DNA from: an uncultured Bacteroidales bacterium
GTDB taxonomy: Bacteria > Bacteroidota > Bacteroidia > Bacteroidales > Muribaculaceae
Reading direction: 5' to 3'
Length of the DNA stretch: 64,000 bases
Assembly (NCBI GenBank): GCA_900539915.1
Contig: UQDU01000006.1
Span: forward strand, 1-64,000
A model generated the notes under the pieces. That model was given only the letters and a program-made list of their open reading frames with translations. It made no database searches and was not told the DNA's origin. A program made the translations under genes and the position numbers. Positions 1 through 10,466 of this stretch are shown here, one piece after another. Every line of letters starts with the position of its first letter. Within the stretch, counting starts at the first letter, position 1.

Positions 1-46
1 TCATTTGTACCTTGATAGCAGTAACTAACTGATTATCAATATACTT

Positions 47-54
47 TATATTTG
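47..54 (+). promoter_or_regulatory. Possible -7 element (TATATTTG)
   Basis: The octamer fits the Bacteroidota TAnnTTTG -7 consensus, but I see no good -33 TTTG at the usual spacing. No ORF follows before the hairpin at 93-129, so if it is real it would drive a transcript of about 70 nt. It may be a chance match in AT-rich DNA. Confidence 0.2.
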
Positions 55-92
55 AGGAAGTCAAGTAAAGACTGAAATCCCCCTAAATATGC

Positions 93-131
93 AAAATGGA
101 GGGCGGCCCAGAAAGCCGCCCTCCATTTTTT
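93..131 (+). terminator. Strong rho-independent terminator
   Basis: A 15-bp perfect stem (93-107 paired with 115-129) of GC-rich composition closes a 7-nt loop and ends in a T run. The A run on the other side means it could also work on the - strand. It most likely ends a transcript entering from the left edge and insulates the kinase module that follows. Confidence 0.8.
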
Positions 132-167
132 ATCTCACACCCACAGAACCTATGTAGGAAATTTTCG

Positions 168-175
168 TAACTTTG
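168..175 (+). promoter_or_regulatory. -7 promoter element (TAACTTTG)
   Basis: The octamer matches the Bacteroidota TAnnTTTG -7 consensus. It lies 28 bp before the start codon at 203, as expected for a promoter of the two-gene module. No clear -33 box is visible. Confidence 0.5.
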
Positions 176-202
176 GCGTTGAACCATAAACGCTTATAGA
201 TT

Positions 203-418
203 ATGTCGGAAGAGCAGATGAATAGTTATCGACTGACGTCGATGGAAGAGCCGGGCGATGAGCGCATGGCTCAGATTATGCGTGAGGTTGCCGAGGATGC
301 ACGCGAGAGTACCCGTCGGGCTGCTGAGCGTGTGGCCGCTGGGATTGAGGCAGCTACGCAGGCGGCACAAGAGAAATGGGGTGATGCCATAAACAGAATA
401 AAGAATGGCAGCAAGTAA
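203..418 (+). CDS. Small helical protein, possible antitoxin of zeta-like kinase
   Basis: This 71-residue, highly charged protein is rich in Ala, Glu and Arg. From about residue 20 to 65 it looks like one long amphipathic helix, with no membrane segment or catalytic motif. Its 3' end overlaps the downstream kinase gene by 14 nt, so the two are translationally linked, as in many toxin-antitoxin pairs. I know no family for it; the antitoxin role is inferred only from size, order and overlap. A degraded copy of its C-terminal half lies just after the kinase at 1007-1120, which supports the idea that the small gene is a mobile or repeated partner. Confidence 0.6.
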   Translation: MSEEQMNSYRLTSMEEPGDERMAQIMREVAEDARESTRRAAERVAAGIEAATQAAQEKWGDAINRIKNGSK

Positions 419-1007
419 TCATCGCCCTGTTCTGATTGTTATTGCCGGACCCAATGGGTCGGGCAAGACTTCTGTGACTTCAAAGATTCTGCATCATGAG
501 TGGCTGGAGGATTCGGAATACATCAATCCGGACAATGTCGCCCGTGATGTGTTTGGCGATTGGAACAATCAGGAATCTGTTCTGAAAGCCGCCAACTATT
601 GCAATGAATGGAGGGAAAGATGTCTTGCAGAACGTAAGAGTCATATCTTCGAGACCGTGATGTCAGCCACTGATAAGGTCGATTACATTCTCAGAGCGAA
701 AGAAGCCGGATTCTTCATCCGTCTGTTCTTTGTTTCCACCGAATCTCCGACAATCAATGCAAAGCGCGTCGCTCAACGAGTTTTGGATGGAGGACATGAT
801 GTGCCAATTCCTAAAATCATATCCCGATACGACAAGTCCATTGCCAATTGCAAAATCCTGTCCGCGATAGTTGACCGGCTCTATGTCTATGACAACTCTG
901 TCGAAGACGCGGAAGCCCGTCTTTTGTTCCGACTGAGCGATGGCGACCTTGTGAAATGCTATGTTGAAGAACTTCCCGACTGGGCTTCAACCATCTTTCC
1001 GAAATAA
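405..1007 (+). CDS. Zeta-toxin-like P-loop kinase (AAA family)
   Basis: The 200-residue protein has a Walker A motif, GPNGSGKT, at residues 15-22, and an IFETVMS segment followed by a basic RVxxRVxxGGHDVP region and a conserved RY. That pattern belongs to the COG4185/zeta-toxin-like P-loop kinases. Zeta toxins proper phosphorylate UDP-N-acetylglucosamine and block wall synthesis; many chromosomal homologues have unproven substrates. The length is normal and the ORF intact. Start ATG 405 lies inside the end of the upstream small ORF. The P-loop kinase assignment is secure; toxicity is an inference. Confidence 0.75.
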   Translation: MAASNHRPVLIVIAGPNGSGKTSVTSKILHHEWLEDSEYINPDNVARDVFGDWNNQESVLKAANYCNEWRERCLAERKSHIFETVMSATDKVDYILRAKEAGFFIRLFFVSTESPTINAKRVAQRVLDGGHDVPIPKIISRYDKSIANCKILSAIVDRLYVYDNSVEDAEARLLFRLSDGDLVKCYVEELPDWASTIFPK

Positions 1008-1178
1008 GCAACGATGAGGTCGCTGAGGAGGCATGCGAAAGCACTCGCCCGGCTGCCTCAAACGATGTCTGTGCAAGTAGTTGACGAAATTTTAGACAGG
1101 TTTCGCAATGGAAGCAAGTGGGCACAGGCCGGTATTAGCTCAGATAACGGTACATTGAGGTCTGTTGATTCACTTTGA
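1007..1178 (+). pseudogene. Degenerate copy of the small antitoxin-like gene
   Basis: Immediately after the kinase stop, the frame starting at 1007 reads NDEVAEEACESTRPAA. This closely resembles REVAEDARESTRRAA of the 71-residue protein at 203-418. The match then shifts frame: from about 1080 the frame of ATG 1014 reads DEILDRFRNGSKW, resembling the partner's C-terminal DAINRIKNGSK. A 54-codon ORF (1014-1178) exists in that second frame but carries only half of the similarity. I read this as a frameshifted remnant of a second copy, not a working gene. Confidence 0.6.
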
Positions 1179-2369
1179 TGCTTTCTTGGGCTCTATGTTG
1201 GGGAGGAAAGCGGTGATGATGCCTAACAGGGGGAGCAGGGTGCTTATACGGAATATGAATTCAATGCTGGTCCTGTCGGCGAGCCATCCGAAAAATGCTG
1301 AGCCTATGCCTCCGAGGCCGAAATTAAGACCGAAAAACAGTCCGGCCATCATCCCTACTTTGTCAGGCTTTAGTTCCGTGGCATAGACGAGTATGGCAGA
1401 AAAAGCCGAGGATATGACCAGCCCGATTATGACGGCAAGTATTATGGTCAGGGTAAAGCCGACATAAGGCAAAGCCAATGCGAACGGGGCTGCACCGAGT
1501 ATCGAACCCCATATCACATATTTGCGTCCGTAACGGTCTCCAAGACCACCGCCGAGAACGGTGCCTATGGCCACGGCACCCATGAAAGCAAACAGACATA
1601 GCTGTGATACCTGAATGTCTACGCCGAACTTGTTGATCAGGAAGAACGTGAAATAGCTGGTCATGCTCGCCATGTAGAAATATTTTGAGAATGTGAGCAC
1701 GCACAATATGAATATGGCCCAATGTATCCTGCGTGGTGACAGAGCCAGCACTGCCGGATTAGGAATGACGGATTTTGCCTTTAGTCCATGCAATCTGGAA
1801 CGGTACCATCGTCCCACAGGAAGTAATGTAACCCCGGCTATAATGGCTGCAACCGAAAACCAGATTATGGATTTCTGGCCGAAAGGGATGATGATGACGG
1901 CAGCCAACAAGGGGCCTATGGCGCTTCCTCCGTTTCCTCCGACCTGGAATATAGACTGAGCAAGCCCTTTTCTACCACCCCCGGCCATCTGTGCCATACG
2001 GGAGGCTTCGGGATGAAATATTGACGAGCCGCATCCTACTACCCCGACGGCCAGAAGTATAAGTGCGTAATTGTCAGCTACAGATAGCAGAACGATCCCT
2101 GCAAGGGTGAAAACCATACCTATGGATAATGAAAACGGCTGCGGATGTCTGTCGGCATATCTTCCTACAAAGGGCTGGAGCAGAGACGAAGTCATCTGAA
2201 ATACCAGCGTGATGATGCCAATCTGACCGAACGTAAATCCGTATTTGTCTTTGATTATAGGATATATTGACGGTATGATAGACTGCATCATATCGTTGAG
2301 CAGGTGGGCGAAACTGATAGCTATGAGGATTGAAAATACGGTCCGTTCTGTTCGTGATGTCGTTTCCAT
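1170..2369 (-). CDS. MFS exporter, fosmidomycin-resistance (Fsr) type
   Basis: This 399-residue, very hydrophobic protein has about 12 predicted membrane helices. The N-terminal stretch around residues 15-40 (SFAHLLNDMMQSIIPSIYP) and the early loop GRYADRHP are typical of the Fsr branch of the major facilitator superfamily. Family members export fosmidomycin and similar small molecules by proton antiport; the true substrate here is unknown. The gene converges on the kinase module and lies just downstream of the decayed ogt fragment, with a 20-bp gap. No housekeeping partner is nearby. Confidence 0.8.
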   Translation of the reverse strand: METTSRTERTVFSILIAISFAHLLNDMMQSIIPSIYPIIKDKYGFTFGQIGIITLVFQMTSSLLQPFVGRYADRHPQPFSLSIGMVFTLAGIVLLSVADNYALILLAVGVVGCGSSIFHPEASRMAQMAGGGRKGLAQSIFQVGGNGGSAIGPLLAAVIIIPFGQKSIIWFSVAAIIAGVTLLPVGRWYRSRLHGLKAKSVIPNPAVLALSPRRIHWAIFILCVLTFSKYFYMASMTSYFTFFLINKFGVDIQVSQLCLFAFMGAVAIGTVLGGGLGDRYGRKYVIWGSILGAAPFALALPYVGFTLTIILAVIIGLVISSAFSAILVYATELKPDKVGMMAGLFFGLNFGLGGIGSAFFGWLADRTSIEFIFRISTLLPLLGIITAFLPNIEPKKASK

Positions 2370-2389
2370 AGATTATTGATGGTACATTA

Positions 2390-2660
2390 TCAACATATGT
2401 CGGGTTGCATCGAGTGCTCGAGATTCAAGAGGTATTCCTTGGCATACAGGGCGCCGGCATAACCGGTAAGTGTGCCGTCACTTCCTATGACACGGTGGCA
2501 TGGCGCAAAAATCGAAAAGGCATTCGCGCCGTTGGCATTCGCTACAGCTCTCACAGTCGCATAGGCACAGTCGGTCCATATAATACGACCCAAGCACAAG
2601 CTCTCCGCACGGCGCGCAATATCTCCGCACTGTTATCCGATTACCCATAAATGATTAATA
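2390..2660 (-). pseudogene. Decayed methylated-DNA-protein cysteine methyltransferase (ogt-like) fragment
   Basis: The 69-residue open part still shows the methyltransferase core: [11 protein letters not shown], the PCHRV active-site motif with its acceptor Cys, and [13 protein letters not shown]. Upstream on the same strand, GDIARRAES is readable but preceded by a stop. Further upstream, IIYG (family IPYG) appears in another frame. A short non-homologous stretch sits between the GDIARR and VRAV blocks, and the whole N-terminal domain is missing. An intact family member has about 150-170 residues. This is a remnant, although a short peptide with PCHRV could in principle still be made. Confidence 0.75.
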
Positions 2661-3034
2661 TCATGTCTCTGGCAAATAGCCTGTGGGTGGAGCCACAGAC
2701 AATCCAGCTTACTGTAAAGTTACAAAAACTTTATCATATCAGCAACTGTCCGCAAAATTGGCAGAATCGGATGCTTTTTCCGTCATTGTAAAGATCCGTT
2801 ATCGTGCATGACTCATAAAACCATACCAAACTATACCGATAAGCAGCGCAACGACAGTGCTTATTGGAATCTTTGAAGCTAAATTATTGCCTAAAATTGC
2901 ACTTACAGGTAGAATCTGCGCGGAAAAATTTGTATCTTTGCTTGATATTTTGCGGGGCGGATGCTGGCCGTTGTGGGTGGTGTGCGCTCATGCTGAAATT
3001 GACTATATAAGCAAGTAACAACATATAAATTATC
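2661..3034. other. Intergenic region upstream of gyrA
   Basis: This stretch holds no convincing ORF. The only clear signal is the gyrA -7 element at 2933-2940, giving an untranslated leader of roughly 90 nt. The rest is AT-rich spacer following the decayed ogt fragment. Confidence 0.6.
2933..2940 (+). promoter_or_regulatory. gyrA -7 element (TATCTTTG)
   Basis: This matches TAnnTTTG and lies about 95 bp upstream of the gyrA start. No obvious -33 TTTG is found at 19-21 nt spacing. Confidence 0.55.
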
Positions 3035-5620
<2,586 letters not shown>

Positions 5621-5668
5621 ATATCAAACACCAATTTCCATACATTATCTAACACATCATTATTGATT

Positions 5669-6877
5669 ATGAAAAAGGCAAGTTTCGTGGCGTTATGCCT
5701 CTGTGCCGGTATGGCTGCATCTGCCCAGACCAGTCTCGTCAAGGATGCACAGAAGAGTTTCAAGGCCGGCAGTGACTACGCCAAGTGGGTTGAAACACTC
5801 AAACCTGCATTCAGCAATGCCGAAAGCAAAGACCAGGCATTCACTTATTTCGTGCCCGCAAAGGCCGGATATGAGAATTTCGACTACCTGTTTACCCTCC
5901 TCCGCGCAGGTCAGGAAGTAGATGTGCCTAACATGGGCAACTCCATCCTCTCCGGCTATGAGTACGCTCTTAAGGCTCTGCCTCTTGATTCAGTGGCTGA
6001 CAAGAAGGGTAAAATCAAGACAAAATATTCCAAGGACCTCGTCAAGATGGTTGCCGGTCACTATAACGACTATGATTATGCAGGCCGCTACCTCTACAAC
6101 TCTAAGAAATGGCCCGAAGCCTACAAGGCATGGGAGGTATATTTCGCAGTGCCCGAAGATGCCCGTTTCGCCAAGGAAATGAAGGTTGACCCCGATTCCG
6201 TCCTTGCCGAGAATGCCTACCTCATGGGTTATGTAGCCTCTCAGATGGAGGACTGGGAAAAGTCTATGAAGGCATTTGACAAGGCTATCGCCCTCGGCAG
6301 CAAAGACAAGGGCATGTACCATCAGGCCATGTATGTAGCCAAGATGAATCAGAACATGGACAAGCTCTATGACTATGCCCAGAAAGGCTACGCTGCTATC
6401 GGTACTGCCGACCCTATCTTCTTCCAGCTTACCATAGAAGGCAAGCTCCGCAACAAGCAGTATGACGAAGCCATGGCTCTTCTCAACAAAGCTCTTGCCG
6501 ACGAGCCCCAGAACCCCGTCTACAATATTGCTATGGGTACTCTCTATGAAGAGCAGGGCGACAAGGACAAGGCACTCGAATGCTATCGTAAGGCTGCACA
6601 GTTCGATCCCAAAAACGGTGACGCTTTCTATAACATAGGCCGTGTGCTTGCAGAGAAGAGCGACGCCATCAGCGAAAACGCCGGTTCGAAAATCACTGAA
6701 GCCGAGTATAAGAAGATAGAGCGCGAGCAGATCAATCCTCTCCGTAAGGAAGCTGCTGAAAACTTCGAGAAGGCATACCAGCTTAACGAAAGCCCCAACG
6801 CACTCCAGTATCTCAAGAACATCTACTACGTGCTTGGCGACAACGCCAACTTTGAGCGCGTCAACTCGATGTTCTGA
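5669..6877 (+). CDS. Exported TPR-repeat protein
   Basis: I chose ATG 5669 because it gives a classical signal peptide (MKKASFVALCLCAGMAASAQ), with cleavage near residue 20; the frame is also open to TTG 5663. The mature part, about 380 residues, carries several tetratricopeptide helices, clearest around residues 185-215 and 285-330 (NIAMGTLYEEQGDKDKAL, DAFYNIGRVLAEK). TPR proteins act as binding scaffolds, here in the periplasm or at the outer membrane. Its place after gyrA looks conserved-style, but its partner is unknown. Confidence 0.8.
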   Translation: MKKASFVALCLCAGMAASAQTSLVKDAQKSFKAGSDYAKWVETLKPAFSNAESKDQAFTYFVPAKAGYENFDYLFTLLRAGQEVDVPNMGNSILSGYEYALKALPLDSVADKKGKIKTKYSKDLVKMVAGHYNDYDYAGRYLYNSKKWPEAYKAWEVYFAVPEDARFAKEMKVDPDSVLAENAYLMGYVASQMEDWEKSMKAFDKAIALGSKDKGMYHQAMYVAKMNQNMDKLYDYAQKGYAAIGTADPIFFQLTIEGKLRNKQYDEAMALLNKALADEPQNPVYNIAMGTLYEEQGDKDKALECYRKAAQFDPKNGDAFYNIGRVLAEKSDAISENAGSKITEAEYKKIEREQINPLRKEAAENFEKAYQLNESPNALQYLKNIYYVLGDNANFERVNSMF

Positions 6878-6945
6878 TTCCGTCAGATTTTTCATTAAAC
6901 CGCAGGGCTCCCGTATCCCTGCATCCGGATGAAACCATAATAATA

Positions 6946-6990
6946 ACAGGGACGCGCATATGACAGTGTATCGCGTCCCTGTATTTTTTT
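6946..6990 (+). terminator. Rho-independent terminator after the gyrA-TPR unit
   Basis: The stem ACAGGGACGCG (6946-6956) pairs perfectly with CGCGTCCCTGT (6972-6982) and is followed by eight T residues. It ends the gyrA-TPR transcript just before the DUF1599 gene. Confidence 0.85.
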
Positions 6991-7006
6991 TGAATATCGC
7001 ACAATA

Positions 7007-7585
7007 ATGGATAATCATAGCAATAGTGCTGCTCCTGACAGCATCCGTCAGTTCGATGAGGCATTTGCCATGTGTCGTGACATCTATGTCACCAAGCTGC
7101 AGGACTATGGCGCGTCATGGCGCGTCATGCGTCCCATGTCGCTGACCGACCAGCTGTTTATAAAAGCCAAGCGCATCCGCACACTTGAGACCAAAGGCGG
7201 TGCCATGGTCGATGAGGGAATCATGCCCGAATTTGTAGCCATAGTCAACTACGGCATCATGGCCATGATACAGATGCAGCTCGGGCCGGCGCTCAAGGCC
7301 GACATCACCCCCGAGAGAGCCACGGAGCTGTATGACAGCCATGTGGCCGACACGCGCAAACTTCTCACCGCCAAAAATCATGACTACGACGAGGCATGGC
7401 GTGACATGCGTGTGTGCAGCTTCACCGACATCATCCTGACCAAGTTGCAGCGCATAAAGGAAATAGAGGCCAACGGAGGCCAGACCATCGTGTCGGAGGG
7501 GATAGAGTCAAACTACCAGGACATTGTCAACTATGCCGTCTTTGCGATTATCAAACTTACCGAATCGCCATCCGCGCTCTGTTAG
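7007..7585 (+). CDS. DUF1599 (nucleotide-modification-associated) protein
   Basis: This 192-residue protein consists of two similar halves (about residues 15-95 and 107-190). Each has a K/NxxDYxxxWR-type motif, a block such as LFIKAKRIRTLE or IILTKLQRIKEIE, and a DIVNYxxFAI-type end. This is the duplicated DUF1599 architecture known from Bacteroidota. The family is related to nucleotide-modification-associated domains, but its biochemical role is not established. Its 3' end overlaps the next gene by 53 nt, and the neighbours (DoxX-like protein, tpiA, SPOR, folE) match the order seen in Bacteroides, so this is core genome. Confidence 0.8.
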   Translation: MDNHSNSAAPDSIRQFDEAFAMCRDIYVTKLQDYGASWRVMRPMSLTDQLFIKAKRIRTLETKGGAMVDEGIMPEFVAIVNYGIMAMIQMQLGPALKADITPERATELYDSHVADTRKLLTAKNHDYDEAWRDMRVCSFTDIILTKLQRIKEIEANGGQTIVSEGIESNYQDIVNYAVFAIIKLTESPSALC

Positions 7586-8897
7586 GATAGTTGTCACAGC
7601 CCTGCGGCTGGTCATAGGCATCATTTTCATCGCTTCAGGATTCGCCAAGGCGGTGGATCCATGGGGCAGTGTATATAAGATAGGCGAGTATCTCAGCGTG
7701 TGGGGCTGGGACTTTTCACATGCCATGCTGGTGTCGGCGGCCGTAGGGTTGTCGGCTCTGGAATTTCTATGCGGCATGATGCTTCTGCTCGGCTGCTACA
7801 GACGCAGCGTGGTAGTGGTGCTGCTTGCTATGATGGCATTCATGCTGCCCCTCACGCTTTATATCTGGCTTACGGACCCTGTGGCCGATTGCGGTTGTTT
7901 CGGTGACTGGCTTCTGCTCAGCAACGGTGCCACCTTTGCCAAAAACATAGCCATCACGCTTGCTCTGATAATACTGCTTCCCTATAACCGGCTCCAGAGG
8001 GCATTGGTAAGTCCGTATATCCAGTGGATGCCGCTTGTCGTGTCGATGATATATATCCTGGGCATCTCATACGTAGGCTATTATTATCAGCCCGTGGTCG
8101 ATTTCCGCTCATATCCGGCCGGGACGTCGCTGCTTGACGACGAGGCCGACAGCGATGGCCCAGATGAGGCCGCGATGTATAGCTTCATCTATGAGAAGGA
8201 CGGACTGACTGAGTGTTTCACCATCGAAAATCTCCCTGATTCCACATGGACATTCGTAGAGCGCAGACTCCTTGACGGCCATGTGGCTGATAAAGTCGCT
8301 GACAGTTTTGTCATACGTGACACCGATGGGGAGGATGTAACCCCCGATGTCATAAGTCCTGACGGCTACCAGCTTATGGTGCTTGTCCCGTCGATGAAGG
8401 ACCTTGACATATCATATACCTATTACATCAACCGTCTTTACAGTCAGCTTCCGGCTGACAGTGTGTCCATGATAGGCGTCATAGGCGGCAATGAGAGAGA
8501 CCTCGATTTCTGGAAAGACCTCTCCATGGCAGAGTATCCGCTATATACAGCCGATGGCATACAGATTAAAGAGCTGGCTCGCGGTGATATATCGGCGGTG
8601 ATGCTACATGACGGCAAAGTGCTGTGGAAACGCACATTGCCCTCGTTTGTCAACGACCTAATGATTGACAACGACGACGATGTGACAGACATCAGGCTCG
8701 ACGGTTGCCGTGACTGTGATGAGACTCTTTATCAGCCTGATGACGATGAGTTCCTGCATGACTGGACGCGCATCTATGCCTTGGTCATGCTGGTAATCAT
8801 ACTTGTCAACAACGGAGCTTTGGCCCTGTTTATGATGTGGAGGTCACGTGTGGGTAAAAAGTTGAAAACCATGGCGCATCACGAAAAAAAATCGTAA
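7533..8897 (+). CDS. BT_3928-like DoxX-family membrane protein
   Basis: This 454-residue protein begins at ATG 7533, inside the end of the DUF1599 gene. Residues about 15-150 form a four-helix DoxX/MauE-like bundle (LRLVIGIIFIASGFAKAVDP), with a Cys pair in DCGCFGDW. A fifth helix follows near residue 165, then a large soluble domain and a last helix near residue 425. Related DoxX/MauE proteins take part in redox chemistry at the membrane; for this family the substrate is unknown, and a role in thiol or quinone electron transfer is only suggested by the DCGC motif. It precedes tpiA, as in Bacteroides. Confidence 0.75.
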   Translation: MPSLRLSNLPNRHPRSVRIVVTALRLVIGIIFIASGFAKAVDPWGSVYKIGEYLSVWGWDFSHAMLVSAAVGLSALEFLCGMMLLLGCYRRSVVVVLLAMMAFMLPLTLYIWLTDPVADCGCFGDWLLLSNGATFAKNIAITLALIILLPYNRLQRALVSPYIQWMPLVVSMIYILGISYVGYYYQPVVDFRSYPAGTSLLDDEADSDGPDEAAMYSFIYEKDGLTECFTIENLPDSTWTFVERRLLDGHVADKVADSFVIRDTDGEDVTPDVISPDGYQLMVLVPSMKDLDISYTYYINRLYSQLPADSVSMIGVIGGNERDLDFWKDLSMAEYPLYTADGIQIKELARGDISAVMLHDGKVLWKRTLPSFVNDLMIDNDDDVTDIRLDGCRDCDETLYQPDDDEFLHDWTRIYALVMLVIILVNNGALALFMMWRSRVGKKLKTMAHHEKKS

Positions 8898-8902
8898 CTT
8901 TG
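8895..8902 (+). promoter_or_regulatory. tpiA -7 element (TAACTTTG)
   Basis: This TAnnTTTG match overlaps the stop codon of the upstream membrane-protein gene and lies 88 bp before tpiA. It suggests that tpiA has its own promoter. Confidence 0.5.
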
Positions 8903-8989
8903 TGCCACGTATTTCCCTCCATGCGGCGGATACCGGGTATTTGAAAATTTTTCTACATTCTAATATATCATTTTTTAGACTTTACTAAC

Positions 8990-9745
8990 ATGAGAAAGAA
9001 AATCGTTGCAGGCAACTGGAAGATGAACACTACCCTCGCTGAAGGCGTGGGTCTGGCCAAGGACGTGAACGAAGCCCTCAAGAAAGCCACACCCAAGTGT
9101 GACGTGGTAATCTGCGTTCCTTTTACCCACCTTGCCTCTGTCAATGAAGTAATCGACAGCAATATCCTCGGTCTCGGTGCTGAAAACTGCGCCGACCACG
9201 CCAAGGGTGCATATACCGGCGAGATTTCAGGTGCCATGGTGGCTTCAACAGGTGCTACCTACGTGATTCTCGGTCACAGCGAGCGTCGCCAGTACTATGG
9301 TGAGACCTCTGAAATCCTCAAGGCCAAGGTGGCTCAGGCTTTCGAAAACAACCTGACACCCATCTTCTGCATCGGTGAAGTGCTCGAGCAGCGCGAAAAC
9401 GGCTCATACCTCGATGTAGTCAAGGAGCAGATTGAAAGCGCACTCTTTGATCTCTCTGCTTTTGATTTCGGCAAAATCATCCTCGCTTACGAACCCGTAT
9501 GGGCTATCGGTACAGGCAAGACCGCTACCGATGACCAGGCCCAGGAAATGCATGCCCACATCCGCTCTGTCATAGCTGCAAAGTATGGCCAGGAGGTTGC
9601 TGACAACACTTCAATCCTCTATGGCGGCAGCTGCAAGCCCTCTAACGCTGCGGCTCTCTTCGCCAAGCCCGACGTAGACGGCGGTCTCATCGGTGGTGCA
9701 GCTCTTGATGCCGAGTCATTCATGGGCATCGTCAACGCTTTCTAA
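8990..9745 (+). CDS. tpiA: Triosephosphate isomerase
   Basis: The enzyme interconverts dihydroxyacetone phosphate and glyceraldehyde 3-phosphate in glycolysis and gluconeogenesis, in the cytosol. The 251-residue length is normal. All catalytic residues are visible: Asn9/Lys11 in GNWKMN, His96 in ILGHSERR, Glu168 in [12 protein letters not shown] (flexible loop 6), and the phosphate-binding GGS and GGAAL segments near the C-terminus. It has its own -7 element and is followed by a hairpin terminator. Confidence 0.98.
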   Translation: MRKKIVAGNWKMNTTLAEGVGLAKDVNEALKKATPKCDVVICVPFTHLASVNEVIDSNILGLGAENCADHAKGAYTGEISGAMVASTGATYVILGHSERRQYYGETSEILKAKVAQAFENNLTPIFCIGEVLEQRENGSYLDVVKEQIESALFDLSAFDFGKIILAYEPVWAIGTGKTATDDQAQEMHAHIRSVIAAKYGQEVADNTSILYGGSCKPSNAAALFAKPDVDGGLIGGAALDAESFMGIVNAF

Positions 9746-9819
9746 ATACAGACTCAGCGTCCGTATAAAATCATATGTGCAAACGCCTGTTTAGCTTTTG
9801 CACATCTGTTTGAGATACA

Positions 9820-9870
9820 AAAATTAGGCTACAAAGAAGATTATCGTTATCTTTGTAGTCTAATTTTTAT
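9820..9870 (+). terminator. tpiA terminator hairpin overlapping downstream promoter elements
   Basis: Positions 9820-9836 pair with 9851-9867 over 17 bp with one G-U wobble, and a T-rich run follows. The descending arm contains part of a TATCTTTG -7 element (9848-9855), and a second one, TATATTTG, lies at 9871-9878. The sequence therefore seems to end tpiA transcription and start the SPOR-folE unit. Confidence 0.65.
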
Positions 9871-9878
9871 TATATTTG
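9848..9878 (+). promoter_or_regulatory. Two candidate -7 elements for the SPOR-folE unit
   Basis: TATCTTTG at 9848-9855 and TATATTTG at 9871-9878 both fit the TAnnTTTG consensus and lie 50-80 bp upstream of the SPOR gene start. Which one is used cannot be told from sequence. Confidence 0.45.
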
Positions 9879-9927
9879 ACATAGTGGATGCGTGTTCAAC
9901 TTCAACGCTTCACTCCATCTGACTGAT

Positions 9928-10440
9928 ATGGTTATAGGCAAAAACAGACTGAGGCCGGTTATTATAGGCCTGATGATGATAGGATGGTATGCTGCCGGAG
10001 CGCAGCAGCCGTCGGCCAATGTCACCATAATTGACCATATTACCGCTATCGAGGGCAATACGGTCACCCAGCCATCAAAGCTGACAGAGCTGCTTGCCCC
10101 GGGAGATGCCCCTGTGGTCGACACGACCACCCAGCCCGAAAAACCGGCCGTGAAGCATCAGTCCACCGGGCGTATGGCCGGTTACCGTGTGCAGGTATAC
10201 TCCGACGGCAACCAGCGCAATGCCAAGAAGCAGACCCAGCTCAAAGCCGCCCAAGTCTCACGCCGCTTCCCGGCCATGAGGACCTATATATCATATTCGG
10301 CTCCTTTCTGGAGGCTCAGAGTGGGTGATTTCCGTTCGCGAGGCGATGCCGAGTCGGCTGCCGCACAGCTCCGTCAGGCATTCCCGGCCTTCCGCAACGA
10401 GATACGCATAGTGCGTGACCGTGTCAATATTAAAGATTAG
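9928..10440 (+). CDS. SPOR-domain protein (exported)
   Basis: ATG 9928 gives an N-terminal signal (about residues 9-26, ending in GWYAAGAQ). The frame is also open from GTG 9892, but that would put 12 extra residues before the signal. The C-terminal 75 residues (YRVQVYSDGNQRNAKKQ to EIRIVRDRVNIKD) form a SPOR domain, which binds denuded glycan strands of septal peptidoglycan. The product has 170 residues, with a low-complexity linker of Pro, Thr and Lys between the parts. It likely marks or assists division-site wall remodelling in the periplasm. folE follows after 26 bp. Confidence 0.85.
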   Translation: MVIGKNRLRPVIIGLMMIGWYAAGAQQPSANVTIIDHITAIEGNTVTQPSKLTELLAPGDAPVVDTTTQPEKPAVKHQSTGRMAGYRVQVYSDGNQRNAKKQTQLKAAQVSRRFPAMRTYISYSAPFWRLRVGDFRSRGDAESAAAQLRQAFPAFRNEIRIVRDRVNIKD

Positions 10441-10466
10441 AGAGCATAACTAATCATGCTGATTAT

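Noticed and set aside
5990..7018. A 342-codon ORF antisense to the TPR gene
   Set aside because: Same reason: it is a shadow of a gene with a signal peptide and TPR motifs, and it runs through the terminator at 6946-6990.
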